From a virus, in the IMG/VR virus record IMGVR_UViG_3300021961_000245, positions 1-38,694 of that record: a stretch of 38,694 nt of DNA; one strand, given 5' to 3'. The stretch's first letter is position 1. The number at the start of each line of letters is the position of its first letter. A program made the position numbers and the translations under genes. Shown here one piece after another: positions 7,763 through 14,688 of this stretch. Under the pieces are notes generated by a model. That model saw nothing but the letters and a program-made list of their open reading frames with translations, was not told the origin of the DNA and ran no database searches.

Positions 7763-8382
7763 CTCGATTTGTAAACAGGTTCGTTATCTCTGACCATCAT
7801 CTTGGTCATACGAATTCATGGGAAAAGTTCAAGCTCGAGGACGGCAGTCCGCTGCGTCCGTTCACCTCAACTGAAGAGATGAACGAGACCATGATTGAAC
7901 GTCACAATGCCAAAGTGAAAGAGCAGGACACTGTCTACTTTCTTGGCGACGTAGTAATCAATAAGAAGTATCTCGAATTGGTAAAGCGTATGAATGGTCG
8001 TAAGATCCTTGTACGCGGTAACCACGACATCTTCAAGGATGAAGACTATCGTGCAGTTGGCTTTGAGCAGATGCACGGCGTTCGTGTGTTTGTGGATAAG
8101 TTCATTCTGAGCCATATCCCTCTACATCCTGACTGTGTGTCTGAAAGATTCCGTGTCAACGTGCATGGACATTTGCACGCAAATGAAGTAATGAGTTGGC
8201 AGGTAATAGACGAAGATATTGTTTATAAGCCTGATCCTCGATATCTCTGCGTATGCGTAGAGCAAACCGACTTCACGCCTCTTCACTTTGACGAGGTAGA
8301 AGAAAGAATCCAACAGCGATGGAAGGACTCAGAATATACTGGTCCTGTAAAAGCATGGGGAAATGGAAGTGGGCCAGGTTAA
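7759..8382 (+). CDS. Calcineurin-like metallophosphoesterase
   Basis: Metal-dependent phosphoesterase, 207 residues. The full metallophosphatase signature is present: D12-H-H14-x-x-H17 (SDHHLGH), GD at residues 63-64 (FLGDVV), GNHD at 87-90, a metal-ligand His in LSHIP (H119) and GHLH at 137-140. It is soluble with no signal peptide. The substrate is not determined; phage relatives include nucleotide phosphodiesterases. The start is GTG, overlapping the stop of the 31-residue peptide gene, and the end overlaps the next gene by 20 bases. Confidence 0.9.
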   Translation: MTRFVNRFVISDHHLGHTNSWEKFKLEDGSPLRPFTSTEEMNETMIERHNAKVKEQDTVYFLGDVVINKKYLELVKRMNGRKILVRGNHDIFKDEDYRAVGFEQMHGVRVFVDKFILSHIPLHPDCVSERFRVNVHGHLHANEVMSWQVIDEDIVYKPDPRYLCVCVEQTDFTPLHFDEVEERIQQRWKDSEYTGPVKAWGNGSGPG

Positions 8383-8746
8383 AGTGGGATACGCCTATCC
8401 TACCTCTAATCCGGTTATAAATGATCTCTGTAAATTCTTCTACGAAAGATTGCCCGCTGTAATCTGCAAACCAATTCCGGCATATGGCGATAAGCCTTCT
8501 CTCCATGAGGATTGGTGGGTAGAAGAGAAGATCAAATTGGGTTATGTAGTACCTGGTGTGAATGATAATGAACAAGGATTGCGAAATATCTATCGCTGGG
8601 GTAGGCATATTGCAATCGAAAAAGGTGACTGGTTCTTTGTTGACTATCATAAGGAGTTGCTATTGCATCAAGTTACAGAGTTGATTCCAACGCTTTTTAT
8701 GAAAGCTGCGGAGATTTATAATGAGAAAAGGAATTGTTATGATTAA
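8363..8746 (+). CDS. Hypothetical protein
   Basis: A 127-residue protein with no recognised domain. It is rich in aromatic residues (DLCKFFYERLPAVICK, HEDWWVEEKIKLGY, KGDWFFVDYHKELLLHQ). No signal peptide or clear membrane segment. It overlaps the metallophosphatase by 20 bases, with GGGGAA just ahead of ATG 8363, and its own end overlaps the next membrane-protein gene, so all three are probably one transcript from 7611. Confidence 0.7.
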   Translation: MEVGQVKVGYAYPTSNPVINDLCKFFYERLPAVICKPIPAYGDKPSLHEDWWVEEKIKLGYVVPGVNDNEQGLRNIYRWGRHIAIEKGDWFFVDYHKELLLHQVTELIPTLFMKAAEIYNEKRNCYD

Positions 8747-8915
8747 AATGATTATTGCTTTCTTGTCAATGTGTATAATTTTGTATACTGGCATTGATAT
8801 TTTCCGACGGTTAACCGGAAAAGAAAAGATGGAGTTTGTTAAGTTAGCCAGTTACTCGTTGGGTATTGCAACAATTGCATCGTTGCTTGCTCTTGCTATT
8901 ATTGTCTTGTTCTAA
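8721..8915 (+). CDS. Small membrane protein, two predicted transmembrane helices
   Basis: A 64-residue protein with hydrophobic segments at about residues 9-24 (IIAFLSMCIILYTGI) and 43-63 (LGIATIASLLALAIIVLF), separated by a charged loop (RRLTGKEK). Two starts are equally well supported: ATG 8721 with GGAG at 8710-8713, or ATG 8739 with AAAAGGA at 8726-8732. It lies immediately before the lipoprotein SPFH gene, so the two could act together in the membrane, but this is inference. Confidence 0.7.
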   Translation: MRKGIVMIKMIIAFLSMCIILYTGIDIFRRLTGKEKMEFVKLASYSLGIATIASLLALAIIVLF

Positions 8916-8929
8916 AGGAAAAGTAAATT

Positions 8930-9727
8930 ATGAATCGTATTGCTAAGATTGCTGTTCTCGCTGGTCTGATGGCCACGACTGCTGCATGTACTCGTATCGA
9001 AACAGGTGAAGTCGGTGTTCGGCGTTCGTTCGACAAGACTATTGAAACAACTGAGTTGATGCCTGGTTCTGTAAATCAGACTATCTTCGGTGATGTCATG
9101 ACATTCCCAACGAAGGACGTTCAGGTTGATGTCAGTGACTTGACTCCTCTCGCTTCGGATAACTCCACAGTTGCCGACTTCGATATGGCTGTCATCTACT
9201 CGATCAATCCTGGTTCGGTTGCAGAACTCTACATCGAGAAGAACCGTGGCTTCCACGCTGACACCGAAGAAGGTGACACTCTTCTGATGTACAACTACAT
9301 TCGTCAGCTTGGTCGCAATGCTGCCTATAAGGTTGCTCGTCGTTACGAGTCCTTGAAGATGGCTGATAACCGCGCTGAGATGGAACAGTTGATTCGTCAG
9401 GAAGTTGTAGCACAGCTCGCTTCTGAGAAGCTTGACGGTGCAATTTCAATCTCACAGGTTCTCGTTCGTCAGGTTAAACCTGCCGCTAACATCGTAGCCT
9501 CGGCTAATGCTCTTGTTCAGGCTCAGAACGCTGAAAAGCAGAAGCAAGTCGAAGTTCGCACTGCTAAGCTCGAAGCACAGCGTATCGCTGCTCTGAATGC
9601 CAACGCTGGTGCAACGAAGTACATGGAAGCAACTGCTATCGTTACTATTGCCGAAGCTGTTGCTGCTGGTAAGGTCAACACGATCGTTATCCCTTACGAC
9701 TTCAAGGGCATCGTCAACGTAAAGTAA
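8930..9727 (+). CDS. SPFH/prohibitin-family protein with lipoprotein-type signal
   Basis: A 265-residue SPFH (stomatin/prohibitin) protein, a family that forms ring-like membrane scaffolds. The N-terminus MNRIAKIAVLAGLMATTAAC is a short lipoprotein-like signal with candidate acylated C20, although the residue at -3 is Thr rather than the preferred Leu. The SPFH domain (about 22-190) includes GEVGVRRSF, a VDVSDLTPLASDNSTV beta region and RQEVVAQL. A long Ala/Glu/Lys helix (about 195-235) is followed by a C-terminal YDFKGIVNVK. An anchor by lipid instead of the usual transmembrane helix is noteworthy. Ribosome site AAAGGAAAAG. Confidence 0.85.
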   Translation: MNRIAKIAVLAGLMATTAACTRIETGEVGVRRSFDKTIETTELMPGSVNQTIFGDVMTFPTKDVQVDVSDLTPLASDNSTVADFDMAVIYSINPGSVAELYIEKNRGFHADTEEGDTLLMYNYIRQLGRNAAYKVARRYESLKMADNRAEMEQLIRQEVVAQLASEKLDGAISISQVLVRQVKPAANIVASANALVQAQNAEKQKQVEVRTAKLEAQRIAALNANAGATKYMEATAIVTIAEAVAAGKVNTIVIPYDFKGIVNVK

Positions 9728-9730
9728 GCA

Positions 9731-9759
9731 TGTACAATTAATTAGTGGTAGTGTATACC
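9731..9759 (+). promoter_or_regulatory. Sigma70-like phage promoter
   Basis: TGTACA (9731-9736), a 17-base spacer, TATACC (9754-9759), then AGGAGG at 9767-9772 ahead of the next gene. The TGTACA is preceded by the GCA seen at other sites. Confidence 0.65.
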
Positions 9760-9781
9760 AGAATCAGGAGGAAATTATATT

Positions 9782-10201
9782 ATGACAATGCATCTTCTTG
9801 GTCCTGCTTACACTACCACTAATCATGGCAAGCGTAAGTCTAAAATGACGACGTCCAAGTATACCAAAATTGGTTTGGCTTGGCTCGAAGACTGTAAGTT
9901 TTGCAAACGTAATGGCATCAAGCCGAAGACGTTCGAAGAATATCAAGCGTATCGTGCAGGCAATTACAAGCCAAAGCTTCGTGGCACTCCTCTGCCACAA
10001 TACAACGTATCAGATCATCGTAAGAAGTACCCGTCTCAGAACGAGATCGGCGTGCATTACGCGAAGGATTCCTCTTACGAGCAAGAGAAGCTTGCAGTAA
10101 GTAGCAACTATATCATCGGCCAAGCCTATAACAAAGGCGGACTTGTTGTCCTTTCCAAGTCTGAAGCGGCCGATCCGGCAACTGGTAAGAGACGCGGTTG
10201 A
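9782..10201 (+). CDS. Conserved phage hypothetical protein
   Basis: A 139-residue basic protein. The opening MTMHLLGPAYTTTNHGKRK is a pattern I recall from T4-like phages of marine bacteria; no function is known to me. The middle holds a Cys-x-x-Cys pair (EDCKFCKRNGIKP), possibly a small metal site or redox pair, and the C-terminus is basic. It has its own promoter and a strong AGGAGG site. An ATG at 9788 in the same frame is an alternative start. Confidence 0.75.
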   Translation: MTMHLLGPAYTTTNHGKRKSKMTTSKYTKIGLAWLEDCKFCKRNGIKPKTFEEYQAYRAGNYKPKLRGTPLPQYNVSDHRKKYPSQNEIGVHYAKDSSYEQEKLAVSSNYIIGQAYNKGGLVVLSKSEAADPATGKRRG

Positions 10202-10359
10202 GCATCGTGTTCCTCCTCTCATCGTTGCCGTTCTTGGCGATCTTAGGTCTCTTTCTTTGGATCGGACTTAAGGTCGCCAAGATTTTTTTCCGATTTGCCC
10301 TCTATGGTTTTCTTTTCGTTATTTTAATTCTCCTCGCTTTAGGGGGTTTACAAAATTAG
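10198..10359 (+). CDS. Small membrane protein (TTG or GTG start)
   Basis: A 53-residue, strongly hydrophobic protein with two predicted transmembrane helices (about residues 4-22, FLLSSLPFLAILGLFLWIG, and 28-48, FFRFALYGFLFVILILLAL). The TTG at 10198 overlaps the stop of the upstream gene (TTGA); GTG 10207 is an alternative. The reading frame fills an otherwise empty gap, and the hydrophobic pattern is coherent. The -35 box of the next promoter lies inside its last codons. Function unknown. Confidence 0.55.
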   Translation: MSIVFLLSSLPFLAILGLFLWIGLKVAKIFFRFALYGFLFVILILLALGGLQN

Positions 10360-10386
10360 TTTTTTGTAGTAAGGTGAACCTATGAT
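10347..10386 (+). promoter_or_regulatory. Phage promoter (TTTACA variant, double -10) overlapping a start codon
   Basis: TTTACA (10347-10352), a 17-base spacer, TAAGGT (10370-10375), and TATGAT 11 bases on (10381-10386), within which ATG 10382 is the start of the next gene. AAGGTG can also act as a ribosome site for read-through mRNA. Confidence 0.55.
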
Positions 10387-10615
10387 TGACCATACGCCAA
10401 CTTATTCCGCCTTTCGTACTCCACTGGCACTGCCTGGATTGGAGTTTTACGACCATCATTTGGTCGGTCTGACATGGCCATATATAAACTGTAAAGGCAA
10501 ACAGTATCACGTCACGATGCTCGATCAAGGTTGGGTGTGTGACTGTCCTGGTTTTAACTTCTATAATAAGTGTAAGCACATTACGCAGGTGCACGAAAAG
10601 GTGATAGCAGAATGA
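10382..10615 (+). CDS. SWIM-type zinc finger protein
   Basis: A 77-residue protein whose C-terminal half fits the SWIM zinc-binding pattern CxCx(n)CxH: C53-D-C55-PGFNFYNK-C64-K-H66. SWIM domains mediate DNA or protein contacts. No other domain is present, so it is a stand-alone finger. The ATG lies inside the second -10-like box of its own promoter, so translation is either leaderless or from upstream mRNA using AAGGTG. It overlaps the next gene, also a zinc-ribbon protein, by ATGA. Confidence 0.75.
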   Translation: MIDHTPTYSAFRTPLALPGLEFYDHHLVGLTWPYINCKGKQYHVTMLDQGWVCDCPGFNFYNKCKHITQVHEKVIAE

Positions 10616-11013
10616 TTATTCAGAACGCAGTAAATTGTTTGGCATGTGGAGACCTCATCGTCTCGAAGCATCGTCATGATTTTGTGACTTGCACATGTGG
10701 GGCTATCTCTGTCGACGGCGGACAAGAATATCTTCGGCGCGTAGGCGACTTTGGAAACGCAGTCGACTTGTCTTGGTCATTGCCAGATAAGCTGTATTTC
10801 GATTGCGCTGATGCTGCTGGCCTTGCGATGGATACAGGTCGTAATACCAAAGGCATTGCCAATGCAGTGATGCGTACTCTTCGTGAAGCTGGCAAGATCG
10901 TTGCGGATCATGAGCAACGCATTCTAGCCCACAATCCTCGTATGGATGAGATTATGGTCGAAGAAGCTGATGGAACAATTAGTCGTTATAAGAAGGTGAA
11001 TGTTGATGAATAA
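10612..11013 (+). CDS. Conserved phage protein with N-terminal zinc ribbon
   Basis: A 133-residue protein. The first 35 residues form a zinc ribbon (C9-x-x-C12 and C27-x-C29 in CLACGD and CTCG) within the pattern SKHRHDFVTCTCG...VDGGQEYLRR, which I recognise as a conserved phage family of unknown function (DUF7695-like, from memory). The remaining helical part has no known motif. Coupled to the SWIM gene by ATGA and overlapping the following membrane-protein gene by eight bases. Confidence 0.8.
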   Translation: MIIQNAVNCLACGDLIVSKHRHDFVTCTCGAISVDGGQEYLRRVGDFGNAVDLSWSLPDKLYFDCADAAGLAMDTGRNTKGIANAVMRTLREAGKIVADHEQRILAHNPRMDEIMVEEADGTISRYKKVNVDE

Positions 11014-11320
11014 GATTTTAAAGTATGGCGTGGTATATCCTTGGAACTTTATCTTTAATCATGAGGTAAGTCCTCTTCGAAATATTCCTGACGTCTCAAC
11101 ACGACATTATGTACTGCAGGTTCTGGCTTTTATGTGGGTAGTTGCGTTTAGCGTTGCGATAGGCAATGCAACGTTTTTCTATATTAACTTCCTTGCACAT
11201 GCTGTCTTGATTGGTGCAGCCACTATTACAGTGGCAACATGGACTGCAGCCACTATAAAGCCTAAACTGTTTGTGCGAAAGTCTGGATGGGGACGTAGTC
11301 CTGATGGAGAACATGTATAA
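11006..11320 (+). CDS. Membrane protein, two predicted transmembrane helices
   Basis: A 104-residue protein. Hydrophobic helices at about 36-55 (YVLQVLAFMWVVAFSVAIG) and 59-82 (YINFLAHAVLIGAATITVATW) follow a 30-residue soluble N-terminus; the C-terminus is basic. ATG 11006 is preferred over ATG 11000 because AAGGTG at 10993-10998 is then seven bases upstream. Function unknown; it sits in a coupled chain of small genes. Confidence 0.7.
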   Translation: MNKILKYGVVYPWNFIFNHEVSPLRNIPDVSTRHYVLQVLAFMWVVAFSVAIGNATFFYINFLAHAVLIGAATITVATWTAATIKPKLFVRKSGWGRSPDGEHV

Positions 11321-11625
11321 TGACTTATTTTCTTCGTCGTACTCATGATGGTGCTGGTGACTCTGGTCCGATGTGTGATTTGTTTTTTCCGACCTTCGAT
11401 CAGGATACTGGAAAGGTTCTGAGCGTTGAGACTAAGCACAATGCTCGACCAGAAGTTGGATCCTCTGTTCGTGTCGGTTCTCCTTATGGTCGTACGTATG
11501 CCGGCCAGGATTGGTGGCAGACGACTCTCGTGACAGAGATCCTCGAGCACAAGATAAATGAAGATGATACCGAATATATGCGGTTCAAAACTGGCAACTC
11601 TGAATACGAGTGGGAAATATTCTAA
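11320..11625 (+). CDS. Hypothetical protein
   Basis: A 101-residue protein without recognised motif. It reads as mostly beta (SSVRVGSPYGRTYAGQDWWQTTLVTEIL, then TEYMRFKTGNSEYEWEIF). Start and stop both overlap neighbours as TAATG, so it is translated together with the upstream membrane protein and the downstream ketoacyl synthase homologue. Whether it assists that enzyme is unknown. Confidence 0.7.
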   Translation: MTYFLRRTHDGAGDSGPMCDLFFPTFDQDTGKVLSVETKHNARPEVGSSVRVGSPYGRTYAGQDWWQTTLVTEILEHKINEDDTEYMRFKTGNSEYEWEIF

Positions 11626-12734
11626 TGAAAGAAGCATGCATCGTTGGATTTGGAATGATCGACGCTTTAGGAGACAATCCCATCAACTGTTGGGAGAACA
11701 TGCTGAATGATCGAGACTTCCATAAGCCTATCGAACCTCACGTGCACGAAGGTCACGCGCTCAAAGTAAAAACTGCCTTTTATCCTGATGTCGAGATCGA
11801 CCAAGAATTGCAACCTCGTACTGTAGCATATGGTATGCATGCAGTCGAGCAAGCTTTACATATGGCTGGTCTGCCACACTCTTCAAATGTAGGAGTCATC
11901 TTCTCGACTTTGACAGGTGGAAATTCTTTCAAAGCAAAGCTCGATGCCGTAGGCAGAAAGCAAAAGCCTAAGCAGATCCTTCGCTCTACGAAGGATTATC
12001 TCTGCAGCCAAATTTCAATCAAGTACGGATATACTGGCATCAATACCATGGTGTATTCTGCTTGTGCTACAGGTTTGGTAAGCATCGAATATGCTATGCG
12101 AATGCTCGATGAGTATGACTATGTGATTGTAGGTGGCTCTGATGCTGGCGTAAATCACATGGATCTCTACTTCTTTTCGATTATCAAAGCGATCGGTTCG
12201 AAGTCGATGCCGTTCGATAAGAATCGCGACGGCTTTATTATGGGCGAAGGTGCAGGTTGCATCATCCTTCAGTCGCGAGAAAAGGCCGAAGCGATGGGTT
12301 CGAAGGTCTATGCTCGTATCACTGGAGTTTCGAATGCTTCAGATGCACACGATCCGACTGCACCTTCTGGAGCCGGAGCTCGTCTTTGCTTGGAGAAGCT
12401 GGATCTCGAAGGAGTCGACTCAGTCAACTCGCATGGAACCAGCACTCCGCTCGGAGATGTTGTAGAGTATGACGTGGTTCGCGAGTTTACCGATGCACCG
12501 ATCTATTCCAATAAAGGAAAAATTGGACATACTTTCGCTGCAGCAGGTGTACTTGAAACGATTTATAGTGTACTGTCTATTCAGAACGGCGTGATTCCTC
12601 ATACCGCCGGTTGTCAGGACACTGATATGGATGTAGTGACAGAGAACATCGAGACTGACGTCAAGAAGGTTCTTGTCAACTCGTTCGGGTTTGGTGGTAA
12701 GTGTTGTTCTATTATTGTTGAAAAGGAGTATTGA
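11625..12734 (+). CDS. Beta-ketoacyl-ACP synthase (FabF/KAS II-like)
   Basis: A 369-residue thiolase-fold condensing enzyme homologue; bacterial FabF is about 412 residues. FabF joins malonyl-ACP to an acyl chain. The catalytic set is complete: nucleophile C147 in YSACATG, H270 in NSHGTSTPLGD, K297 and H302 in NKGKIGH (spacing as in FabF K335/H340), followed by a glycine-rich FAAAGVLE and a C-terminal NSFGFGG. The start overlaps the upstream stop. No acyl carrier protein gene is nearby, so it would use the host's. Rare cargo for a T4-like phage; codon use matches its neighbours, so it is not an obvious recent import. Product chain length or a non-lipid role cannot be read. Confidence 0.9.
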   Translation: MKEACIVGFGMIDALGDNPINCWENMLNDRDFHKPIEPHVHEGHALKVKTAFYPDVEIDQELQPRTVAYGMHAVEQALHMAGLPHSSNVGVIFSTLTGGNSFKAKLDAVGRKQKPKQILRSTKDYLCSQISIKYGYTGINTMVYSACATGLVSIEYAMRMLDEYDYVIVGGSDAGVNHMDLYFFSIIKAIGSKSMPFDKNRDGFIMGEGAGCIILQSREKAEAMGSKVYARITGVSNASDAHDPTAPSGAGARLCLEKLDLEGVDSVNSHGTSTPLGDVVEYDVVREFTDAPIYSNKGKIGHTFAAAGVLETIYSVLSIQNGVIPHTAGCQDTDMDVVTENIETDVKKVLVNSFGFGGKCCSIIVEKEY

Positions 12735-12736
12735 TT

Positions 12737-12979
12737 ATGTCTAAGTTTACTGTAGAACTTGATTGGGAAACTGTTGATCATATCGTTGTTGAGCAGCTGC
12801 GTAACACGTGGGAAACTCTGAAGGACGATCTTGGTAAGGGCAGAAACATTTTTGTCTGGGGAGATATCGAAGCAGATGATGCAGAGATCCAAAAGCATAT
12901 CGATGCACTCGCTCTTATGCTCAAGTGGTACTCCACTCCTTCCGAACTGGTAAAAATGGGACTGAAAGACGATGCCTAA
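12737..12979 (+). CDS. Conserved small phage protein
   Basis: An 80-residue acidic protein with a helical appearance (WETVDHIVVEQLRNTWETLKDDL, then a C-terminal SELVKMGLKDDA). Similar short proteins occur in other T4-like phages, to my recollection, without known function. It lacks a GxDS phosphopantetheine motif, so it is not an acyl carrier protein despite following the synthase. AAAGGAG at 12722-12728 supports ATG 12737 over TTG 12731. Confidence 0.75.
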   Translation: MSKFTVELDWETVDHIVVEQLRNTWETLKDDLGKGRNIFVWGDIEADDAEIQKHIDALALMLKWYSTPSELVKMGLKDDA

Positions 12980-13247
12980 GTATCTCGTAGAAGCTATCAG
13001 CATGTTTCGAATGCGTTACGTCGTTGAGGCGAACAATGCATCCGATGCTAAAGACGAAGTCACTATGAACGAAGGCAATCTTCACGAGTTCTCTCAGTTG
13101 CATCTTGACGAGACAATCAGTTATGCTCGTGAGATCGATCAGAAAGAGTATCTTCGTCTATTCGATGAGGATAATGACTATCTCAAAGAGTGGGATGAAG
13201 ATCTTAAACTTAGTTGGATTAATAAGGTGAAATATGGAACAGAATAA
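12972..13247 (+). CDS. Hypothetical protein
   Basis: A 91-residue acidic protein. The N-terminus MPKYLVEAISMFRMRYVVEANNASDAKDEV reads as two beta strands and a helix, a pattern common in small phage proteins that carry an NTD-like alpha/beta fold. The C-terminal half is a charged helix. No function recognised. It overlaps both neighbours by 8 to 14 bases. Confidence 0.7.
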   Translation: MPKYLVEAISMFRMRYVVEANNASDAKDEVTMNEGNLHEFSQLHLDETISYAREIDQKEYLRLFDEDNDYLKEWDEDLKLSWINKVKYGTE

Positions 13248-13497
13248 AGTATATACAATTAAGCTCATGTCGGGTGAAGAACTGATTGCCCGAGTCAAGC
13301 AAGAAGGTGGTGTCACCGAACTATTGAAGCCTCGTACAGTTGGTATGGGACCTCAGGGATTTGCTATGATGCCATGGATGATGTCGGCTCCTGATAACAA
13401 CGTCGTAATCTCTGACACTGTTATCGTCGGAGCGACTGAAACTAGTCAGCAAGTTGCTACTCAATACCTGAAACAAGTAACAGGGATACAAGTCTAA
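13234..13497 (+). CDS. Small phage protein, possible Sm-like fold
   Basis: An 87-residue protein. The N-terminus (YTIKLMSGEELIARVKQE) resembles the first strands of an Sm/LSm RNA-binding barrel, where hydrophobic strands flank a SGEE turn, and VISDTVIVG could be the last strand. A methionine-rich centre (MGPQGFAMMPWMM) replaces the usual loop. The fold assignment is inference from strand pattern only. It lies directly before the SGNH hydrolase with TAATG coupling. Confidence 0.65.
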   Translation: MEQNKVYTIKLMSGEELIARVKQEGGVTELLKPRTVGMGPQGFAMMPWMMSAPDNNVVISDTVIVGATETSQQVATQYLKQVTGIQV

Positions 13498-13913
13498 TGT
13501 TAGAATGTTTGATTATGGGTGACTCGATCGCCGTTGGCACGAAGATGTTTGCTCCGAAAGAATGCGTATCTTATTCGAAGGGCGGTTGGAATACTTGGCA
13601 ATGGAATCGCAAGTGGGGTAAAACTCCGCTTGAAGCCAAGACAATCGTAATCAGCCTCGGAACAAACGACCATAGCGGTGTCGACACAAAAAAGGAGTTG
13701 ACAAAAATTAGAACTCGTATTAAGGTAGGCAATGTAGTATGGATTATGCCTCCTTGTAACAAAGGCTTTTGTAAACCTAAGGTGAATGCCGTAGTGAAAA
13801 GCCTTGCTGTCAGTTATGGAGATCGTATCATCTCTACTTCGTATGTTCAACCAGATAATGTCCACCCATCATGGCGTGGATATAAAGATCTCGTAAAGAA
13901 AGCTGAACTGTGA
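13497..13913 (+). CDS. SGNH/GDSL-family hydrolase
   Basis: A 138-residue hydrolase of the SGNH superfamily, which includes lipases, acyl-esterases, acyl thioesterase TesA and sugar deacetylases. Block I is MGDSIAVG (Ser10), a likely oxyanion residue G30 lies in SKGGWN, block III is SLGTND (N57), and block V is DNVHPS (D120, H123). The catalytic Ser-Asp-His set is intact. There is no signal peptide, so it acts in the cytoplasm or is released at lysis or packaged. Shorter than TesA (about 180 mature). Natural substrate unknown. Confidence 0.85.
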   Translation: MLECLIMGDSIAVGTKMFAPKECVSYSKGGWNTWQWNRKWGKTPLEAKTIVISLGTNDHSGVDTKKELTKIRTRIKVGNVVWIMPPCNKGFCKPKVNAVVKSLAVSYGDRIISTSYVQPDNVHPSWRGYKDLVKKAEL

Positions 13914-14029
13914 CACTTTTCGTTTTTATAGTGTTCATTATTGGAGTTACAGTGTATGGTATCCTTACCAATAGGAATACTCCTGAGGAACGCGATGAAA
14001 TGCTTAATAGTGAGGAAATGTTTCCATGA
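13910..14029 (+). CDS. Very small single-pass membrane protein
   Basis: A 39-residue protein with one transmembrane helix (TLFVFIVFIIGVTVYGIL, residues 2-19) and an acidic tail (NTPEERDEMLNSEEMF). GTG start at 13910 overlaps the SGNH stop (GTGA), and the end overlaps the next ATG (ATGA). The tight coupling on both sides supports it being real. Function unknown; single-pass small phage proteins are often host-takeover or lysis-control factors. Confidence 0.6.
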   Translation: MTLFVFIVFIIGVTVYGILTNRNTPEERDEMLNSEEMFP

Positions 14030-14583
14030 ATTTGTTTATTCTTGATAGTGATCCAGTCAAGGCGGCTCAACTGCAGTGTGACAAGCATGTCGTGAAGATG
14101 ATTGTCGAGAGTGCTCAGATGCTCTCGACTGTGCATCGTATGCTCGACGGCGTCGAGACTCGAATGCCTTCAAAGTCTGGTAAAACCATGTCCAAGGCAT
14201 GGACTCTGCCTGACGAGCGCGAAGATACGTTCTATCGTGCTGTGCATATGCATCATCCTTGCACTGTATGGACTGCACAAAGCAACAACAACTACAACTG
14301 GCATTACGTCCACTTTGTAGCTTTGTGTAATGAGTACACGTATCGCTATGGCAAGGTTCATGGCACAGATACACTCCTTCGAGAAGCACTGAAGAATCCG
14401 CCTCGTAATATTCCAGTGGGTTACAAGACTCCTCAGCCGTTGGCGATGAAGTCGAATCCCGAATGCATGGACTATCGAGACATAGTAGGCTCATATCGTA
14501 AGTTCTACCAGACGAAGCAGGCTCGCTTCAAGATGGCATGGACTAAACGACCAATTCCTGAATGGTTTGCTGTAGCAGCATAA
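14026..14583 (+). CDS. Conserved phage hypothetical protein
   Basis: A 185-residue protein of a family I recall from many T4-like phages, with the strongly patterned N-terminus DSDPVKAAQLQCDKHVVKMIVESAQMLST and conserved HHPCTVW, NNNYNWHYVHFVALCNEY and YRDIVGSYRKFYQTK blocks. The dense conserved His, Cys, Lys and Tyr residues suggest an enzyme or nucleic-acid-binding protein, but I know of no function. It is the last gene before a strong terminator. Confidence 0.8.
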   Translation: MNLFILDSDPVKAAQLQCDKHVVKMIVESAQMLSTVHRMLDGVETRMPSKSGKTMSKAWTLPDEREDTFYRAVHMHHPCTVWTAQSNNNYNWHYVHFVALCNEYTYRYGKVHGTDTLLREALKNPPRNIPVGYKTPQPLAMKSNPECMDYRDIVGSYRKFYQTKQARFKMAWTKRPIPEWFAVAA

Positions 14584-14586
14584 CAT

Positions 14587-14594
14587 TATAAATA
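14587..14594 (+). promoter_or_regulatory. T4-type late promoter motif directly before a terminator
   Basis: Perfect TATAAATA. Expected start near 14600, with the terminator stem beginning at 14604, so any transcript would be only about 45 bases. May be chance in AT-rich spacer. Confidence 0.35.
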
Positions 14595-14603
14595 AGATTA
14601 GAT

Positions 14604-14647
14604 GGCCTTCCCCTCTGATGCGACAGCTCAAGGGAAGGCCTTTTTTT
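14604..14647 (+). terminator. Strong intrinsic terminator
   Basis: A 9-bp perfect stem GGCCTTCCC (14604-14612) with GGGAAGGCC (14632-14640), a 19-base loop, then seven T. It separates the accessory region from the late region. Confidence 0.92.
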
Positions 14648-14653
14648 GTTTTT

Positions 14654-14661
14654 GATAAATA
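14654..14661 (+). promoter_or_regulatory. T4-type late promoter (GATAAATA)
   Basis: One mismatch to TATAAATA, immediately after the terminator and 28 bases before the next gene. Confidence 0.6.
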
Positions 14662-14688
14662 AGTTTAGAACTTAGAACGGTGCAACGA

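Noticed and set aside
12737-12979. Acyl carrier protein partner for the ketoacyl synthase
   Set aside because: Right size and acidic, but no DSL/GxDS phosphopantetheine attachment motif.
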